64,000 bases of DNA from JACKNG01 sp050184115 (GTDB lineage Bacteria > Pseudomonadota > Gammaproteobacteria > Ga0077536): the NCBI GenBank assembly GCA_050184115.1, contig JBFXAQ010000010.1:62001-126000 (forward strand), given 5' to 3'. Shown piece after piece: positions 33,097 to 41,876 of this stretch. The position numbers and the translations under genes are program-made. Within the stretch, counting starts at the first letter, position 1. Every line of letters starts with the position of its first letter. The notes beneath the pieces are model-generated. The model made no database searches and was not told where the DNA came from. It saw nothing but the letters and a program-made list of their open reading frames with translations.

Positions 33097-34353
33097 ATGC
33101 CCAACCGCACGCCCATGGACCACATCCTGCGTTACCTGCTGCTGGTGCGGCTGGTCGTGATCGGCGGCCAATACCTCGCCCTGGTAGTGATGGATCGCCT
33201 GTTCGGCACGCCGCTGCCGTGGGGCGCCATCAATACCGTGCTCGTCGTGATGGCGCTGTTCACCGCGGCTTCGTGGATGCGCGGTCGTGGCGGCTCGGCG
33301 GCGCCGTCGGGGCGGGTGTACCTCGTGCAATTGCTGGCCGACGTCGCCGCGCTATCGGCCCTCGTCTACTTCACCGGCGGCGCCTTCAACCCCTTCATCT
33401 CGCTCTTCCTGCTGCCGATCGTGTTCGCCGCCGCCGCCCTGCCGCGACCGGCGACCGCCGCCGTCGCCCTGATCGCGGTGGCCTGCTATACCGCGCTGAT
33501 GCTGGTGCCGGCACCGCAGCCGCACGCGCAACACGCGGCGGCCGGCTCGTTCAGCCTGCACGTCTGGGGCATGTGGTACGGCTTCATCCTGAGCGCGGTA
33601 TGCGTGGCGCTGTTCGTCGCTGGCCTCGCGCGCCACCTGCGCCGCCGCGATCACGAACTCGCCACCCTGCGCGAGGAGGCGCTTGCCGCCGAACGATTCC
33701 TCGCTCTCGGCACGTTGGCCGCGGGAACCGCGCACGAACTCGGCACGCCGCTGTCGACGATGGCGATCCTCGCCGGCGAGATCGAACGTGGGGCAGGGGA
33801 GGCCGAAATCCGCGCCCAGGCCGCCACGCTGCGTGCCCAGCTCGGGCGCTGCAAGGAAATCCTCAACCGCATGTCGACCACCGCCGGCAGCCTGCGCGCC
33901 AGCGACGGCGAGGCCGTGGCGGTCGATGCCTTCGTCGAACGCGTCGTCGGCGAATGGCGGCATCGGCACCCGGAGGTTGCGATCGGCTTCGTCCACGGCG
34001 GCTCTGCACCGGTGCCGGCCATCGTCGCCGACCGCGTGCTCACCCAGGCCATCGTCAACGTGCTCGACAATGCCGCGCAGGCCGCCGGTTCACGGGTCGA
34101 CATCGACGGCCAGTGGTCGGCCGAGGAACTGGTGCTGACCGTTGCCGACGACGGGCCCGGCATCGACGCCACGCTCGGCGCGCGCCTCGGCCGTGAAGCC
34201 GTGACCACCAAGCAGGACGGCATGGGCATCGGCGTGCTGCTTGCCCGCACCATCATCGAACGCCTCGGTGGCGCCCTGGTGCTCGAACCGGGCGCCGCAC
34301 GCGGCACGCTCGCGCGCATCGTCATCCCGATTACGCCCTTGTCACCGACATGA
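33097..34353 (+). CDS. regB: RegB/PrrB-family redox sensor histidine kinase
   Basis: 418 residues. Six hydrophobic helices fill residues 10-190. YFTGGAFNPFISLFLLP contains the GGxxNPF quinone-binding signature of RegB/PrrB. The H-box is LGTLAAGTAHELGTPLSTM, the N-box AIVNVLDNAAQAAG and the G-box ADDGPGID. A Cys in LGRCKEIL, after the H-box, lies where RegB carries its redox-active cysteine; I judge this by position only. It overlaps the response regulator gene (ATGA). It reports quinone/redox state to RegA. ATG 33097 is chosen; 33115 is an alternative. Confidence 0.92.
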   Translation: MPNRTPMDHILRYLLLVRLVVIGGQYLALVVMDRLFGTPLPWGAINTVLVVMALFTAASWMRGRGGSAAPSGRVYLVQLLADVAALSALVYFTGGAFNPFISLFLLPIVFAAAALPRPATAAVALIAVACYTALMLVPAPQPHAQHAAAGSFSLHVWGMWYGFILSAVCVALFVAGLARHLRRRDHELATLREEALAAERFLALGTLAAGTAHELGTPLSTMAILAGEIERGAGEAEIRAQAATLRAQLGRCKEILNRMSTTAGSLRASDGEAVAVDAFVERVVGEWRHRHPEVAIGFVHGGSAPVPAIVADRVLTQAIVNVLDNAAQAAGSRVDIDGQWSAEELVLTVADDGPGIDATLGARLGREAVTTKQDGMGIGVLLARTIIERLGGALVLEPGAARGTLARIVIPITPLSPT

Positions 34354-34889
34354 CCGGCGAACAGCCATCCTGCCTGGTCGTCGACGACGACGAGGCGTTC
34401 CGCGAAGTGCTGGCCGCGGCGCTCCGACGACGCGGTTTCATCGTGACGACCGCCGGTGACGCCACCGCGGCCCTCGACGCGGCGCGGACCCACCAGCCGA
34501 CCCACGTCGTCCTCGACCTGCGCCTCGAGCAGGACTCCGGTCTCCAGTTGATCGAACCTCTGCGCGCGACCAACCCCGAGGTCCGCATCGTCGTCCTGAC
34601 CGGCTTCGCCAGCATCGCCACGGCGGTCCACGCCATCAAGCTCGGCGCGGTGCAGTACCTCACCAAGCCGGCTGACGCCGACGAGATCATCGAGGCCTTC
34701 GGCGGCCGCACCACGGCCGCTGAAATAGCGTTGCCGGCCGAGCCAACGCCACTTCAACACCTCGAGTGGGAGCACATCCAGAAAACCCTCATCGCCTGTC
34801 ACGGCAACGTCTCCGATGCCGCGCGCAAGCTCGGCCTGCACCGCCGCACCTTGCAACGCAAGCTGCAGAAACGCCCCTCCGGTCTCTAG
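34350..34889 (+). CDS. regA: RegA/PrrA-family response regulator
   Basis: 179 residues, the usual RegA length. The receiver has acidic residues VVDDDEAF, the phospho-Asp in VVLDLRLEQDSG, and the K in YLTKPADADE. The short C-terminal Fis-like HTH NVSDAARKLGLHRRTLQRKLQKRP is nearly diagnostic of RegA. No AAA+ domain. Coupled to regB. It would bind the RegR-type boxes at 10722 and 32995. Confidence 0.93.
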   Translation: MTGEQPSCLVVDDDEAFREVLAAALRRRGFIVTTAGDATAALDAARTHQPTHVVLDLRLEQDSGLQLIEPLRATNPEVRIVVLTGFASIATAVHAIKLGAVQYLTKPADADEIIEAFGGRTTAAEIALPAEPTPLQHLEWEHIQKTLIACHGNVSDAARKLGLHRRTLQRKLQKRPSGL

Positions 34890-34985
34890 AACCTTCCGCG
34901 CCGGCGATCGTCAGCGCCGGGCGAAGCTGCGACAATGCCGCGCCCGCGCCATCGCGGCGCGGCGGAGCGACCGGGGAGGGGTCTC

Positions 34986-36173
34986 ATGTCCGACAACGCC
35001 ATCCTGGCCGGCGTGCGCGTGCTCGATTTCTCGCGCTACATCGCCGGACCTTATTGCGCCGCGCTGCTCGCCTACCTCGGCGCCGACGTCATCCGCATCG
35101 AGAAACCGGGCGGCAGCGAGGATCGCTTCGTCGGCACCGTCAGCCCGACGGCGAGCGCCGTCTACCTCGAGACCGGCTGCAACAAGCGCGGCATGACGCT
35201 CGACGTCAAGCACCCGGAAGCGGCCGAGATCAAGCGCCAACTCATCGCGGGTGCCGACGTCGTCATCGCCAACATGCCGCCGAAGGCATTGGTTCGCGCC
35301 GGCCTCGATTACGCCACGCTCACCGCCATCAAGCCCGATATCATCCTCACCACCCAGACCGGCTTCGGCCACGAGGGGCCGTGGTGTGACCGCGGCGGCT
35401 TCGACGGCATCGGCCAGGCCATGTCCGGCTCGGCGTTCCTGTCCGGCCAGCCCGGGCAGCCGTCCAAGAGCGCGACCCCCTTCGCCGATTTCGGCACCGC
35501 CGCGCTCGGCGCCTTCGCCACCCTGGCGGCGCTGTACCAGAAACGCGATACGGGGAAGGGCCAGCACGTGCAGGCCTCGCTGCTCGGCACCTCGCTTACC
35601 TTCTTCAATGCCGCGCTGATCGAGCAGGCCGTGCTCGCCGTCAACCGCGTACCGAGCGGCAACCGCGGCCAGACCAGCGCACCGACCGACATCTTCGAGA
35701 CGCGTGACGGCCACGTGCTGACCCACGTCGTCGGCAACGGCCTGTTCAAGCGCCTCGCCGGCCTCATCGGCGACGCCGACTGGGCCGACCGCCCCGAATT
35801 CGCCAGCGACGGCCTGCGCGGCGACCACCGCGACGAAATCTGCGGTCACGTCGCCGACTGGTGCCGCAGCCGCACCACCGACGAGGTGCTCGAGGCCCTG
35901 GCCGCGGCGGGGGTGCCGGCCGGCCCGGTGCTCGATCTCGACCAGGCCGTGGCCCACCCGCAGGCTGCCGCCATGGGCTTCCTGCGCCCGCTCGAATACC
36001 CCGACATCGCCGGCACGGCAGCGCCGGTGGCGCGCTTCCCGGTCACCATGTCCGGTCACGAACCGCCCCATCGGCGCGCGCCGACGGTGGGCGAGCACAC
36101 CGACGCCATCCTCGCCGAGCTCGGCTACGACGCCGCCGCCATCGCCGGCCTGCGTGCAGCCGGGGCGGTATGA
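34986..36173 (+). CDS. CaiB/BaiF (class III) CoA transferase
   Basis: 395 residues. VRVLDFSRYIAGPYCAALLAYLGADVIRIEKPGG is the family N-terminus; the catalytic Asp is in SATPFADFGTAALG. GGGGAGGGG precedes ATG 34986. It moves CoA between a carboxylic acid and an acyl-CoA donor, such as carnitine- or bile-acid-type substrates. It opens the plus-strand CoA-ester region. Specificity not predictable. Confidence 0.9.
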   Translation: MSDNAILAGVRVLDFSRYIAGPYCAALLAYLGADVIRIEKPGGSEDRFVGTVSPTASAVYLETGCNKRGMTLDVKHPEAAEIKRQLIAGADVVIANMPPKALVRAGLDYATLTAIKPDIILTTQTGFGHEGPWCDRGGFDGIGQAMSGSAFLSGQPGQPSKSATPFADFGTAALGAFATLAALYQKRDTGKGQHVQASLLGTSLTFFNAALIEQAVLAVNRVPSGNRGQTSAPTDIFETRDGHVLTHVVGNGLFKRLAGLIGDADWADRPEFASDGLRGDHRDEICGHVADWCRSRTTDEVLEALAAAGVPAGPVLDLDQAVAHPQAAAMGFLRPLEYPDIAGTAAPVARFPVTMSGHEPPHRRAPTVGEHTDAILAELGYDAAAIAGLRAAGAV

Positions 36174-36254
36174 GGTGCGGCGACGCCCGCGATGCGATTC
36201 CCTTAGAATCGCGGTCCAGCCAGCGGTGTATCCATTGACGAGAGTAGAGGTCTG

Positions 36255-37697
36255 ATGACTTACGGCATTCTTTCCTTCGGCGCCTACGTTCCCCACCTGC
36301 GACTCGCGCGGAGCGCGATCCTGAACGCGGTCGGCTGGGCCGTGCCCGGCGTGCGCGGGCTCGCTGCCGGCGAACGCAGCGTCGCCAACTGGGACGAGGA
36401 CAGCATCACGCTCGCGGTCGAGGCCGCGCGCGACTGCCTGGCCGGGATGGACGGCGCCATCGGCCAGGTCAGCCTGGCCTCGACCACCTTGCCCTTTGCC
36501 GATCGCTCGAACAGCGGCGTCGTCGCCGACGCGCTCAATCTCGACCACGAAGTGCTCACCGAGGACCTCGCTGGCAGCCGCCGCGCGGCCACCAGCGCGC
36601 TGGCCCGCGCCGCCCGTGGCCACGGCCATGACACCACCCTGCTGGTCGCCGCCGACACCCGCGAGACCCGTCCCGGCAGCAGCCAGGAGATGCTCTACGG
36701 CCACGGCGCGGCAGCACTCCTCATCGGCGAGGGCAAGCCGATCGCCGAGTTCCTCGCCAGTGCCTCGGTACACGAGGACATGATCGACCAGTACCGCGCC
36801 ACCGACGCCGACTTCGACTATGCGCTGGAAGAGCGCTGGGTGCGCGAGGAGGGCTACCTCAAGATCGTGCCGGAAGTGGTCGAGCAGGCCGCCGCCGGCG
36901 CCGGCATCCGGGTCGGCGACATCGACCACGTGGTGCTGCACGGCGCGACTGGCGTCGCGCGCGAGATGGCCAAGCGCCTCGGCATCGATCCCAAGCGTTT
37001 CGCCGACCCGCTCACCGCGACCTGTGGCGACACCGGTGCGCCGCATCCCTTGCTGATGCTCGCCCACGTGCTCGACCAGGCCAGCGCCGACCAGTACGTG
37101 CTGGTCATCGGTTTCGGCCAAGGCGCCGACGCCGTGGTCCTGCGCACGACCCCGGCACTGGCGCTGGTCCGCGCCGGGCGCGGCGCCGCGCGCGCGCTCG
37201 CCCAACGCCGGCCGCTGGACAACTACACCCAATTCCTCTCGCTCCGGAACCAGATCTCGATCGATTTCGGACTGCGCTCGGAGCGCGACAACCGCACCGC
37301 GCTGTCGGCCTACTACCGCAAGCGCCGCGACATCACCGCGATGCTCGGCGGGCGTTGCCGCGAGTGCAACACGCTGCAGTTCCCACGCGCGCTGGTATGC
37401 GTGAAGTGCGGCGCGACCGAGTCGCTCGCGCCAGAGAGCCTGGCGCCGCTGACCGGGCGGGTGAAGTCCTTCACCGAGGATTGGCTCGCCTACACGCCGT
37501 CGCCGCCCTACATCTACGGCAACGTCGAGTTCCCCGACGGCGCCAACGTCATGCTCGAGTTCACCGATTTCGGTGCCGGGCAGATCAAGGTCGGCGACCC
37601 GGTACGGTTGGTGTTCCGGGTCAAGGACTACGACACCAAGCGCAATTTCAGGCGTTACTTCTGGAAGCCGGCACCGCTCGCGGTGGACGGCGAATAA
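36255..37697 (+). CDS. HMG-CoA-synthase-like protein fused to DUF35 OB-fold, catalytic Cys absent
   Basis: 480 residues. Residues 1-350 have the thiolase-like fold of HMG-CoA synthase/KAS III: ILSFGAYVPHLRL, DLNLDHEV-type region, DIDHVVLHGATGVA, VIGFGQGADAVVL. Where synthases carry ACxGGT the sequence is SRRAAT (108-113), with Arg in place of Cys, and the usual TES Glu loop is TLP. The His in VVLHGATG remains. From about 365 there is a zinc ribbon (CRECNTLQFPRALVCVKCG) and an OB fold typical of DUF35. A thiolase follows 11 nt later. In archaea thiolase, HMG-CoA synthase and DUF35 form one complex; this fusion may be a bacterial counterpart with altered or lost catalysis. Confidence 0.8.
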   Translation: MTYGILSFGAYVPHLRLARSAILNAVGWAVPGVRGLAAGERSVANWDEDSITLAVEAARDCLAGMDGAIGQVSLASTTLPFADRSNSGVVADALNLDHEVLTEDLAGSRRAATSALARAARGHGHDTTLLVAADTRETRPGSSQEMLYGHGAAALLIGEGKPIAEFLASASVHEDMIDQYRATDADFDYALEERWVREEGYLKIVPEVVEQAAAGAGIRVGDIDHVVLHGATGVAREMAKRLGIDPKRFADPLTATCGDTGAPHPLLMLAHVLDQASADQYVLVIGFGQGADAVVLRTTPALALVRAGRGAARALAQRRPLDNYTQFLSLRNQISIDFGLRSERDNRTALSAYYRKRRDITAMLGGRCRECNTLQFPRALVCVKCGATESLAPESLAPLTGRVKSFTEDWLAYTPSPPYIYGNVEFPDGANVMLEFTDFGAGQIKVGDPVRLVFRVKDYDTKRNFRRYFWKPAPLAVDGE

Positions 37698-37708
37698 GGA
37701 GACTGACC

Positions 37709-38908
37709 ATGGCCACGGGTATCAAAGACAAGGTTGCCATCATCGGCATGGGCTGCACGCGCTTCGGCGAACGCTGGGACTGCGGTCCGGAGGAGTTGAT
37801 CGTCGAGGCCTTCACCGAGGCGCTCGCCGATGCCGGCATCGAACGCTCGGCCATCGAAATGGCCTGGCTCGGCCTGTTCTTCCAGGAGCAGAGCGCGGGC
37901 AAGTCGGCGCTGCCGCTGTCGATGGCGCTGCGCCTGCCGAACATCCCGGTGACACGCGTCGAGAACATGTGTGCGACCGGCACCGAGGCCCTGCGCGGCG
38001 CGGTCTACGCGGTCGCCGCCGGCGCCTGCGACGTGGCGCTCGCACTCGGCGTGGAGAAGCTCAAGGACACCGGCTACGCCGGTCTCCCCGAACGCACCAA
38101 GGGCTCGTTCGACGATCTCTGGCTGCCGAACGCCACCGCCCCCGGCGCCTTCGCCCAGCTCGCCAGCGCCTACCAGGCGCGCCACAAGTGCGACCCCAAG
38201 GACCTCAAGCGCGCCATGGCACATATCTCGGTCAAGAGCCATGCCAACGGCGCCTTGAATCCCAAGGCCCACCTGCGTCGCACCATCACCGAGGAGCAGG
38301 CCATCAACGCGCCGATGATCGCGGCGCCGCTCGGTCTCTATGACTGCTGCGGGGTCAGCGACGGTGCGGCCTGCGCCATCGTCACCAGCGTCGAGAAGGC
38401 GCGCGAGATGGGCTACAAGGACTTCGTCACCGTCAAGGCCATGCAGCTCGCCCCCTCGAACGGGCTCGAGATGTCGAACAACGCCTGGGACGGCAGCTAC
38501 CTGCTGACCACGCGCATCGCCGCCGAGCGCGCCTACAAGGAGGCAGGCATCAAGGACCCGCGCCAGGAACTCGACATGACCGAGGTCCACGACTGCTTCT
38601 CGGTCACCGAGCTCGTGGTGATGGAAGACCTCGGCCTGTGCGAGCCAGGCGGGGCGATCAAGGCCGTGCTCGACGGCGAGTTCGACCGCGACGGCGCGGT
38701 GCCGTGCCAGGTCGACGGCGGACTGAAGTGCTTCGGCCATCCGATCGGCGCGAGCGGCCTGCGCATGGCCTACGAGCTCTACCTGCAGCTCCTCGGCCGC
38801 GCCGGCGAACGCCAGCTCGCCAGCCCGTCGCTGGGGCTCACGCACAACCTCGGTGGTCATCCTTTCCGCAACGTCGCCAGCGTGTCGGTGCTCGGGCTGC
38901 ATTCCTGA
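37709..38908 (+). CDS. SCP-x-type thiolase (acetyl-CoA acetyltransferase family)
   Basis: 399 residues. The nucleophilic Cys is in VENMCATGTEALRGA, the second-active-site HDCF in MTEVHDCFSVTE, and the C-terminal GGLKCFGHPIGASGLRM gives the third Cys/His motif. These are as in lipid-transfer-type thiolases that cleave branched or steroid-side-chain beta-keto acyl-CoA. GGAG precedes ATG 37709. Likely complexes with the HMGCS/DUF35 protein upstream. Confidence 0.9.
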   Translation: MATGIKDKVAIIGMGCTRFGERWDCGPEELIVEAFTEALADAGIERSAIEMAWLGLFFQEQSAGKSALPLSMALRLPNIPVTRVENMCATGTEALRGAVYAVAAGACDVALALGVEKLKDTGYAGLPERTKGSFDDLWLPNATAPGAFAQLASAYQARHKCDPKDLKRAMAHISVKSHANGALNPKAHLRRTITEEQAINAPMIAAPLGLYDCCGVSDGAACAIVTSVEKAREMGYKDFVTVKAMQLAPSNGLEMSNNAWDGSYLLTTRIAAERAYKEAGIKDPRQELDMTEVHDCFSVTELVVMEDLGLCEPGGAIKAVLDGEFDRDGAVPCQVDGGLKCFGHPIGASGLRMAYELYLQLLGRAGERQLASPSLGLTHNLGGHPFRNVASVSVLGLHS

Positions 38909-38948
38909 GCCGCGCACACCGGCCATCGCAACCAGACTGGAGCAGCGC

Positions 38949-40094
38949 ATGAAGCCCCTTCGCTCGCCGTGGATGACCGAGGACCACGAGATCTTCCGCG
39001 ATTCGGTACGCCGATTCTTGGAAACGGAATTCGTACCGAACCGCGAACGCTGGATCGAACAGGGGCACCCCGAGCCCGCCGCCTGGCGCAAGGCCGGCGA
39101 GGTCGGCATCCTGTGCCCCGACGTGCCGAGCGAGTACGGCGGCGGTGGCGGCGATTTCGGTTTCGACGCCATCACCTACGAGGAGTGCGCACGCGCCTGC
39201 ATCACCAGCTTCGGCAACGGCATCCAGAGCATCGTCGCGCATTACCTCGCGCGCTACGGTACCGAGGAACAGAAGCAACGCTGGCTGCCGGGCATGGCGA
39301 CGGGCGAGATCATCACGGCCATCGCCATGACCGAGCCCGGGACCGGTTCCGATCTGCAGGCGGTCAAGACGCGTGCCGTGCGTGACGGCGACACCTACGT
39401 GCTGAACGGCTCGAAGACCTTCATCACCAACGGCTGGAACGCGAACGTCGTCTGCGTGGTGTGCAAGACCAACCCGGAGGAGCGTGCCAAGGGCATCTCG
39501 CTGCTCATGTGCGAAGTCGACGACCTCGACGGCTTCCGCCGCAACAAGCCGCTGAAGAAAATCGGCATGAAGGGCCAGGATACCTGCGAGCTCTTCTTCG
39601 ACGACTGCCGCATCCCGGTGGAGAACGTCCTCGGCGGGGTCGAGGGCCAGGGCTTCTTCCAGCTCATGGCCCAGCTGCCGCGCGAGCGCCTGATCATCGC
39701 CGTCATGGCGGTGGCGGCGATGGAGGCCGTGATCGGCGAGACCGTCGGCTACACCAAGGAACGCAAGGCTTTCGGCCAGCGCCTGCTCGATTTCCAGAAC
39801 ACCAAGTTCACGCTCGCCGAACTCGCCACCGAGGCGCGCATCGCGCGGGTCTTCGTCGACCACTGCATCGGCCAGCTGCAGGCCGGCGAACTCGACCCCG
39901 AGACCGCCTCGATGGCCAAGTGGTGGTGTACCCAGAAGCAGTTCGAGACCGCCCACGAGTGCCTGCAGCTCCACGGCGGCTACGGCTACATGCTGGAGTA
40001 CCCGGTGGCGCACTACTTCGCCGACAGCCGTGTGCAGATGATCTACGGCGGCTCGAACGAGATCATGAAGGAACTGATTTCCCGCTCCCTCTAA
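38949..40094 (+). CDS. Acyl-CoA dehydrogenase (isovaleryl/long-chain type base position)
   Basis: 381 residues, the usual length. FAD/acyl-CoA signatures: IAMTEPGTGSDLQAVKT, KTFITNGWNANVV, RKAFGQRLLDFQNTKF, and YGGSNEIMKELI at the end. The MCAD-type Glu position is Gly (YGGS), but PRERLIIAVM supplies a Glu where isovaleryl- and long-chain enzymes have theirs. Start at 38949 follows GGAG. It acts in beta-oxidation of a CoA ester handled by its neighbours. Confidence 0.9.
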   Translation: MKPLRSPWMTEDHEIFRDSVRRFLETEFVPNRERWIEQGHPEPAAWRKAGEVGILCPDVPSEYGGGGGDFGFDAITYEECARACITSFGNGIQSIVAHYLARYGTEEQKQRWLPGMATGEIITAIAMTEPGTGSDLQAVKTRAVRDGDTYVLNGSKTFITNGWNANVVCVVCKTNPEERAKGISLLMCEVDDLDGFRRNKPLKKIGMKGQDTCELFFDDCRIPVENVLGGVEGQGFFQLMAQLPRERLIIAVMAVAAMEAVIGETVGYTKERKAFGQRLLDFQNTKFTLAELATEARIARVFVDHCIGQLQAGELDPETASMAKWWCTQKQFETAHECLQLHGGYGYMLEYPVAHYFADSRVQMIYGGSNEIMKELISRSL

Positions 40095-40105
40095 CTTCCT
40101 CTCGC

Positions 40106-40129
40106 CGCCCCGGCTGCGTCGCCGGGGCG
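40106..40129. terminator. Hairpin between acyl-CoA dehydrogenase and malonyl-CoA ligase genes
   Basis: CGCCCCGGC, loop TGCGTC, GCCGGGGCG; a perfect 9-bp stem in the 46-nt gap. No T-tract; could be a terminator, attenuator or mRNA-stabilising stem. Confidence 0.4.
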
Positions 40130-40140
40130 CCGGTTGTCTC

Positions 40141-41655
40141 ATGAACACCAACGCCAACCTCTACGCGCGCTTCGCCGCCGCCTTCGCCGCTGACCGCACC
40201 CTGCTCGAACTGCCGGACGGCAGCCGGGTGAGTTATGCCCAGGCCGAGCGCGAGAGCGCGCGCGCCGCCAATGCGCTGACCGCGCTCGGGCTCGCACCCG
40301 GCGAGCGCGTCTCGGTCATTGCCGAGAAGTCGCCGCGCTATCTGTGGCTTTACCTCGGCTGCCTGCGCGCGGGCCTGGTCTTCCACCCGCTCAACACCGG
40401 CTACACCGAGCGCGAACTGGCCTTCTTTATCGGCGACGCCGGTTCTCGCCTGGTCGTCGCCGAGCCGGCACTGGCCGCACGCGTCGACGCCGCCTGCGCC
40501 GCGACGGGCGGCGCGCGGCAGCGGCTCGACATGGACGCCGCCGGGGAGGGCAGCTTCGCCGCCGCCTGCGCGACGGCCAGCGCGGAGTTCCCCACCGTCC
40601 CGCGCGCGGATGGCGACGACGCCGCGCTGCTCTATTCCTCCGGCACCACCGGTACGCCCAAGGGCATCCGCATCACCCATGGCAACCTCTACGCCAATGC
40701 CTGCGCGCTGCGCGAGGCGTGGGGTTTCCAGGCCGACGACGTTCTCGTTCATGCCCTGCCGGTGTTCCACGTGCACGGCCTGTTCATCACCCTGGGCCCA
40801 GCGCTGCTCGCCGGGCTGACCCTGCGCTTCCTGCCGCGCTTCGATGCCGCGGCCGTCATGGACGCGTTGGCCGGTGCGACCCTGATGGCGGGGGTGCCTA
40901 CGTACTACACGCGCCTGCTCGCGGAGCCCGCCTTCGGCGCCGCGCAATGCGCCACCATGCGCCTGTTCATTTCCGGTTCCGCGCCCCTGTCCGAAGCGAC
41001 CTTCCACGAGTTCGCCGAGCGCACGGGGCACGTCATCCTCGAGCGTTACGGCATGACCGAGACCGGCATCAACACCTCCAATCCGCTGAGCGGCGCACGC
41101 AAGCCGGCCTCGGTCGGGCCGGCGTTGCCCGGGGTCGAGGTGCGCGTGGTCGACGATGGACGCCGCCCGTGCAAAGCGGCTGCGATCGGCAATATCGAGG
41201 TACGCGGACCCAACGTCTTCCCTGGCTACTGGCGCCTGCCGGAGGCCACCGCGAAGGCCTTCGACGCCGACGGCTGGTTCGACACCGGTGACCAGGGCTA
41301 CCTCGACGGCGACGGCTACCTCTTCATCGTCGGGCGCAGCAAGGACATGGTCATCTCGGGTGGGCTCAACGTCTACCCGAAAGAAGTCGAGCGCGAACTC
41401 GAAGAACTCGACGCCATCGGCGAGGCCGCGGTGTTCGGCGTTCCGCACGCCGATTTCGGCGAGGCCGTGGTCGCCGCGGTGATCGCCGGCGACGGATTCG
41501 ACGAACAGGCCGCGATCGCCGAACTACGCCAACGCCTCGCCGCGTTCAAGGTGCCGAAGCGGGTCATCGCGCTGGCCGAACTGCCACGCAACACCATGGG
41601 CAAAGTGCAGAAGAACCTGCTGCGCGAGCGTTACGCGGGGCTGTTCGACGGCTGA
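40141..41655 (+). CDS. matB: Malonyl-CoA synthetase-like acyl-CoA ligase (MatB family)
   Basis: 504 residues. ANL-family motifs: LLYSSGTTGTPKGIRITH, LERYGMTETGINTSNP (MatB-like), GWFDTGDQGYLDGDGYLFIVGRSKD, and the catalytic Lys in LPRNTMGKVQKN. LPVFHVHGLF and the RYGMTET...TSNP stretch are shared with known MatB malonate-CoA ligases, though methylmalonate or other acids are possible. No good ribosome site is visible before ATG 40141. It supplies a CoA thioester in the CoA-ester region. Confidence 0.85.
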   Translation: MNTNANLYARFAAAFAADRTLLELPDGSRVSYAQAERESARAANALTALGLAPGERVSVIAEKSPRYLWLYLGCLRAGLVFHPLNTGYTERELAFFIGDAGSRLVVAEPALAARVDAACAATGGARQRLDMDAAGEGSFAAACATASAEFPTVPRADGDDAALLYSSGTTGTPKGIRITHGNLYANACALREAWGFQADDVLVHALPVFHVHGLFITLGPALLAGLTLRFLPRFDAAAVMDALAGATLMAGVPTYYTRLLAEPAFGAAQCATMRLFISGSAPLSEATFHEFAERTGHVILERYGMTETGINTSNPLSGARKPASVGPALPGVEVRVVDDGRRPCKAAAIGNIEVRGPNVFPGYWRLPEATAKAFDADGWFDTGDQGYLDGDGYLFIVGRSKDMVISGGLNVYPKEVERELEELDAIGEAAVFGVPHADFGEAVVAAVIAGDGFDEQAAIAELRQRLAAFKVPKRVIALAELPRNTMGKVQKNLLRERYAGLFDG

Positions 41656-41773
41656 GCAGCGCGCGCCGCGGCACGATTCGGCTTCGATTCGCGACGCCGC
41701 AGGGAGCTGCCCCCCGGCCGCGCCAAGCGCCCTGCCAAGGCCCCACCGTCACCCTGAGACAACAATCGGGAAC

Positions 41774-41824
41774 AATCGGGGACAGACCACGGTTTCCGCC
41801 GGAAACCGTGGTCTGTCCCCGATT
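41774..41824. repeat. GGGGACAG hairpin element with 24-nt perfect arms
   Basis: The left arm (41774-41797) begins AATCGGGGACAGACCACGGT and is the exact complement of 41801-41824, around a GCC loop. A tandem AACAATCGGG decamer (41761-41780) overlaps the left end. Same GGGGACAG terminus as the other elements. It abuts a TATAAT upstream of the MaoC gene. Confidence 0.92.
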
Positions 41825-41828
41825 TCCC

Positions 41829-41834
41829 TATAAT
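41829..41834 (+). promoter_or_regulatory. Candidate -10 element of the MaoC-CitE genes
   Basis: TATAAT starts 5 nt after the hairpin element and 43 nt before the ATG of the MaoC-like gene. The place where a -35 would lie falls inside the hairpin arm, so the element could affect promoter use. Confidence 0.4.
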
Positions 41835-41876
41835 GCCGCCTCGCTTTCACGGCCAGCAGCGCATACGGGAGGAACC

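Noticed and set aside
34926..34942. A third RegR-type box upstream of the CoA transferase
   Set aside because: TGCGACAATGCCGCGCC keeps only the left half; the right half does not match.
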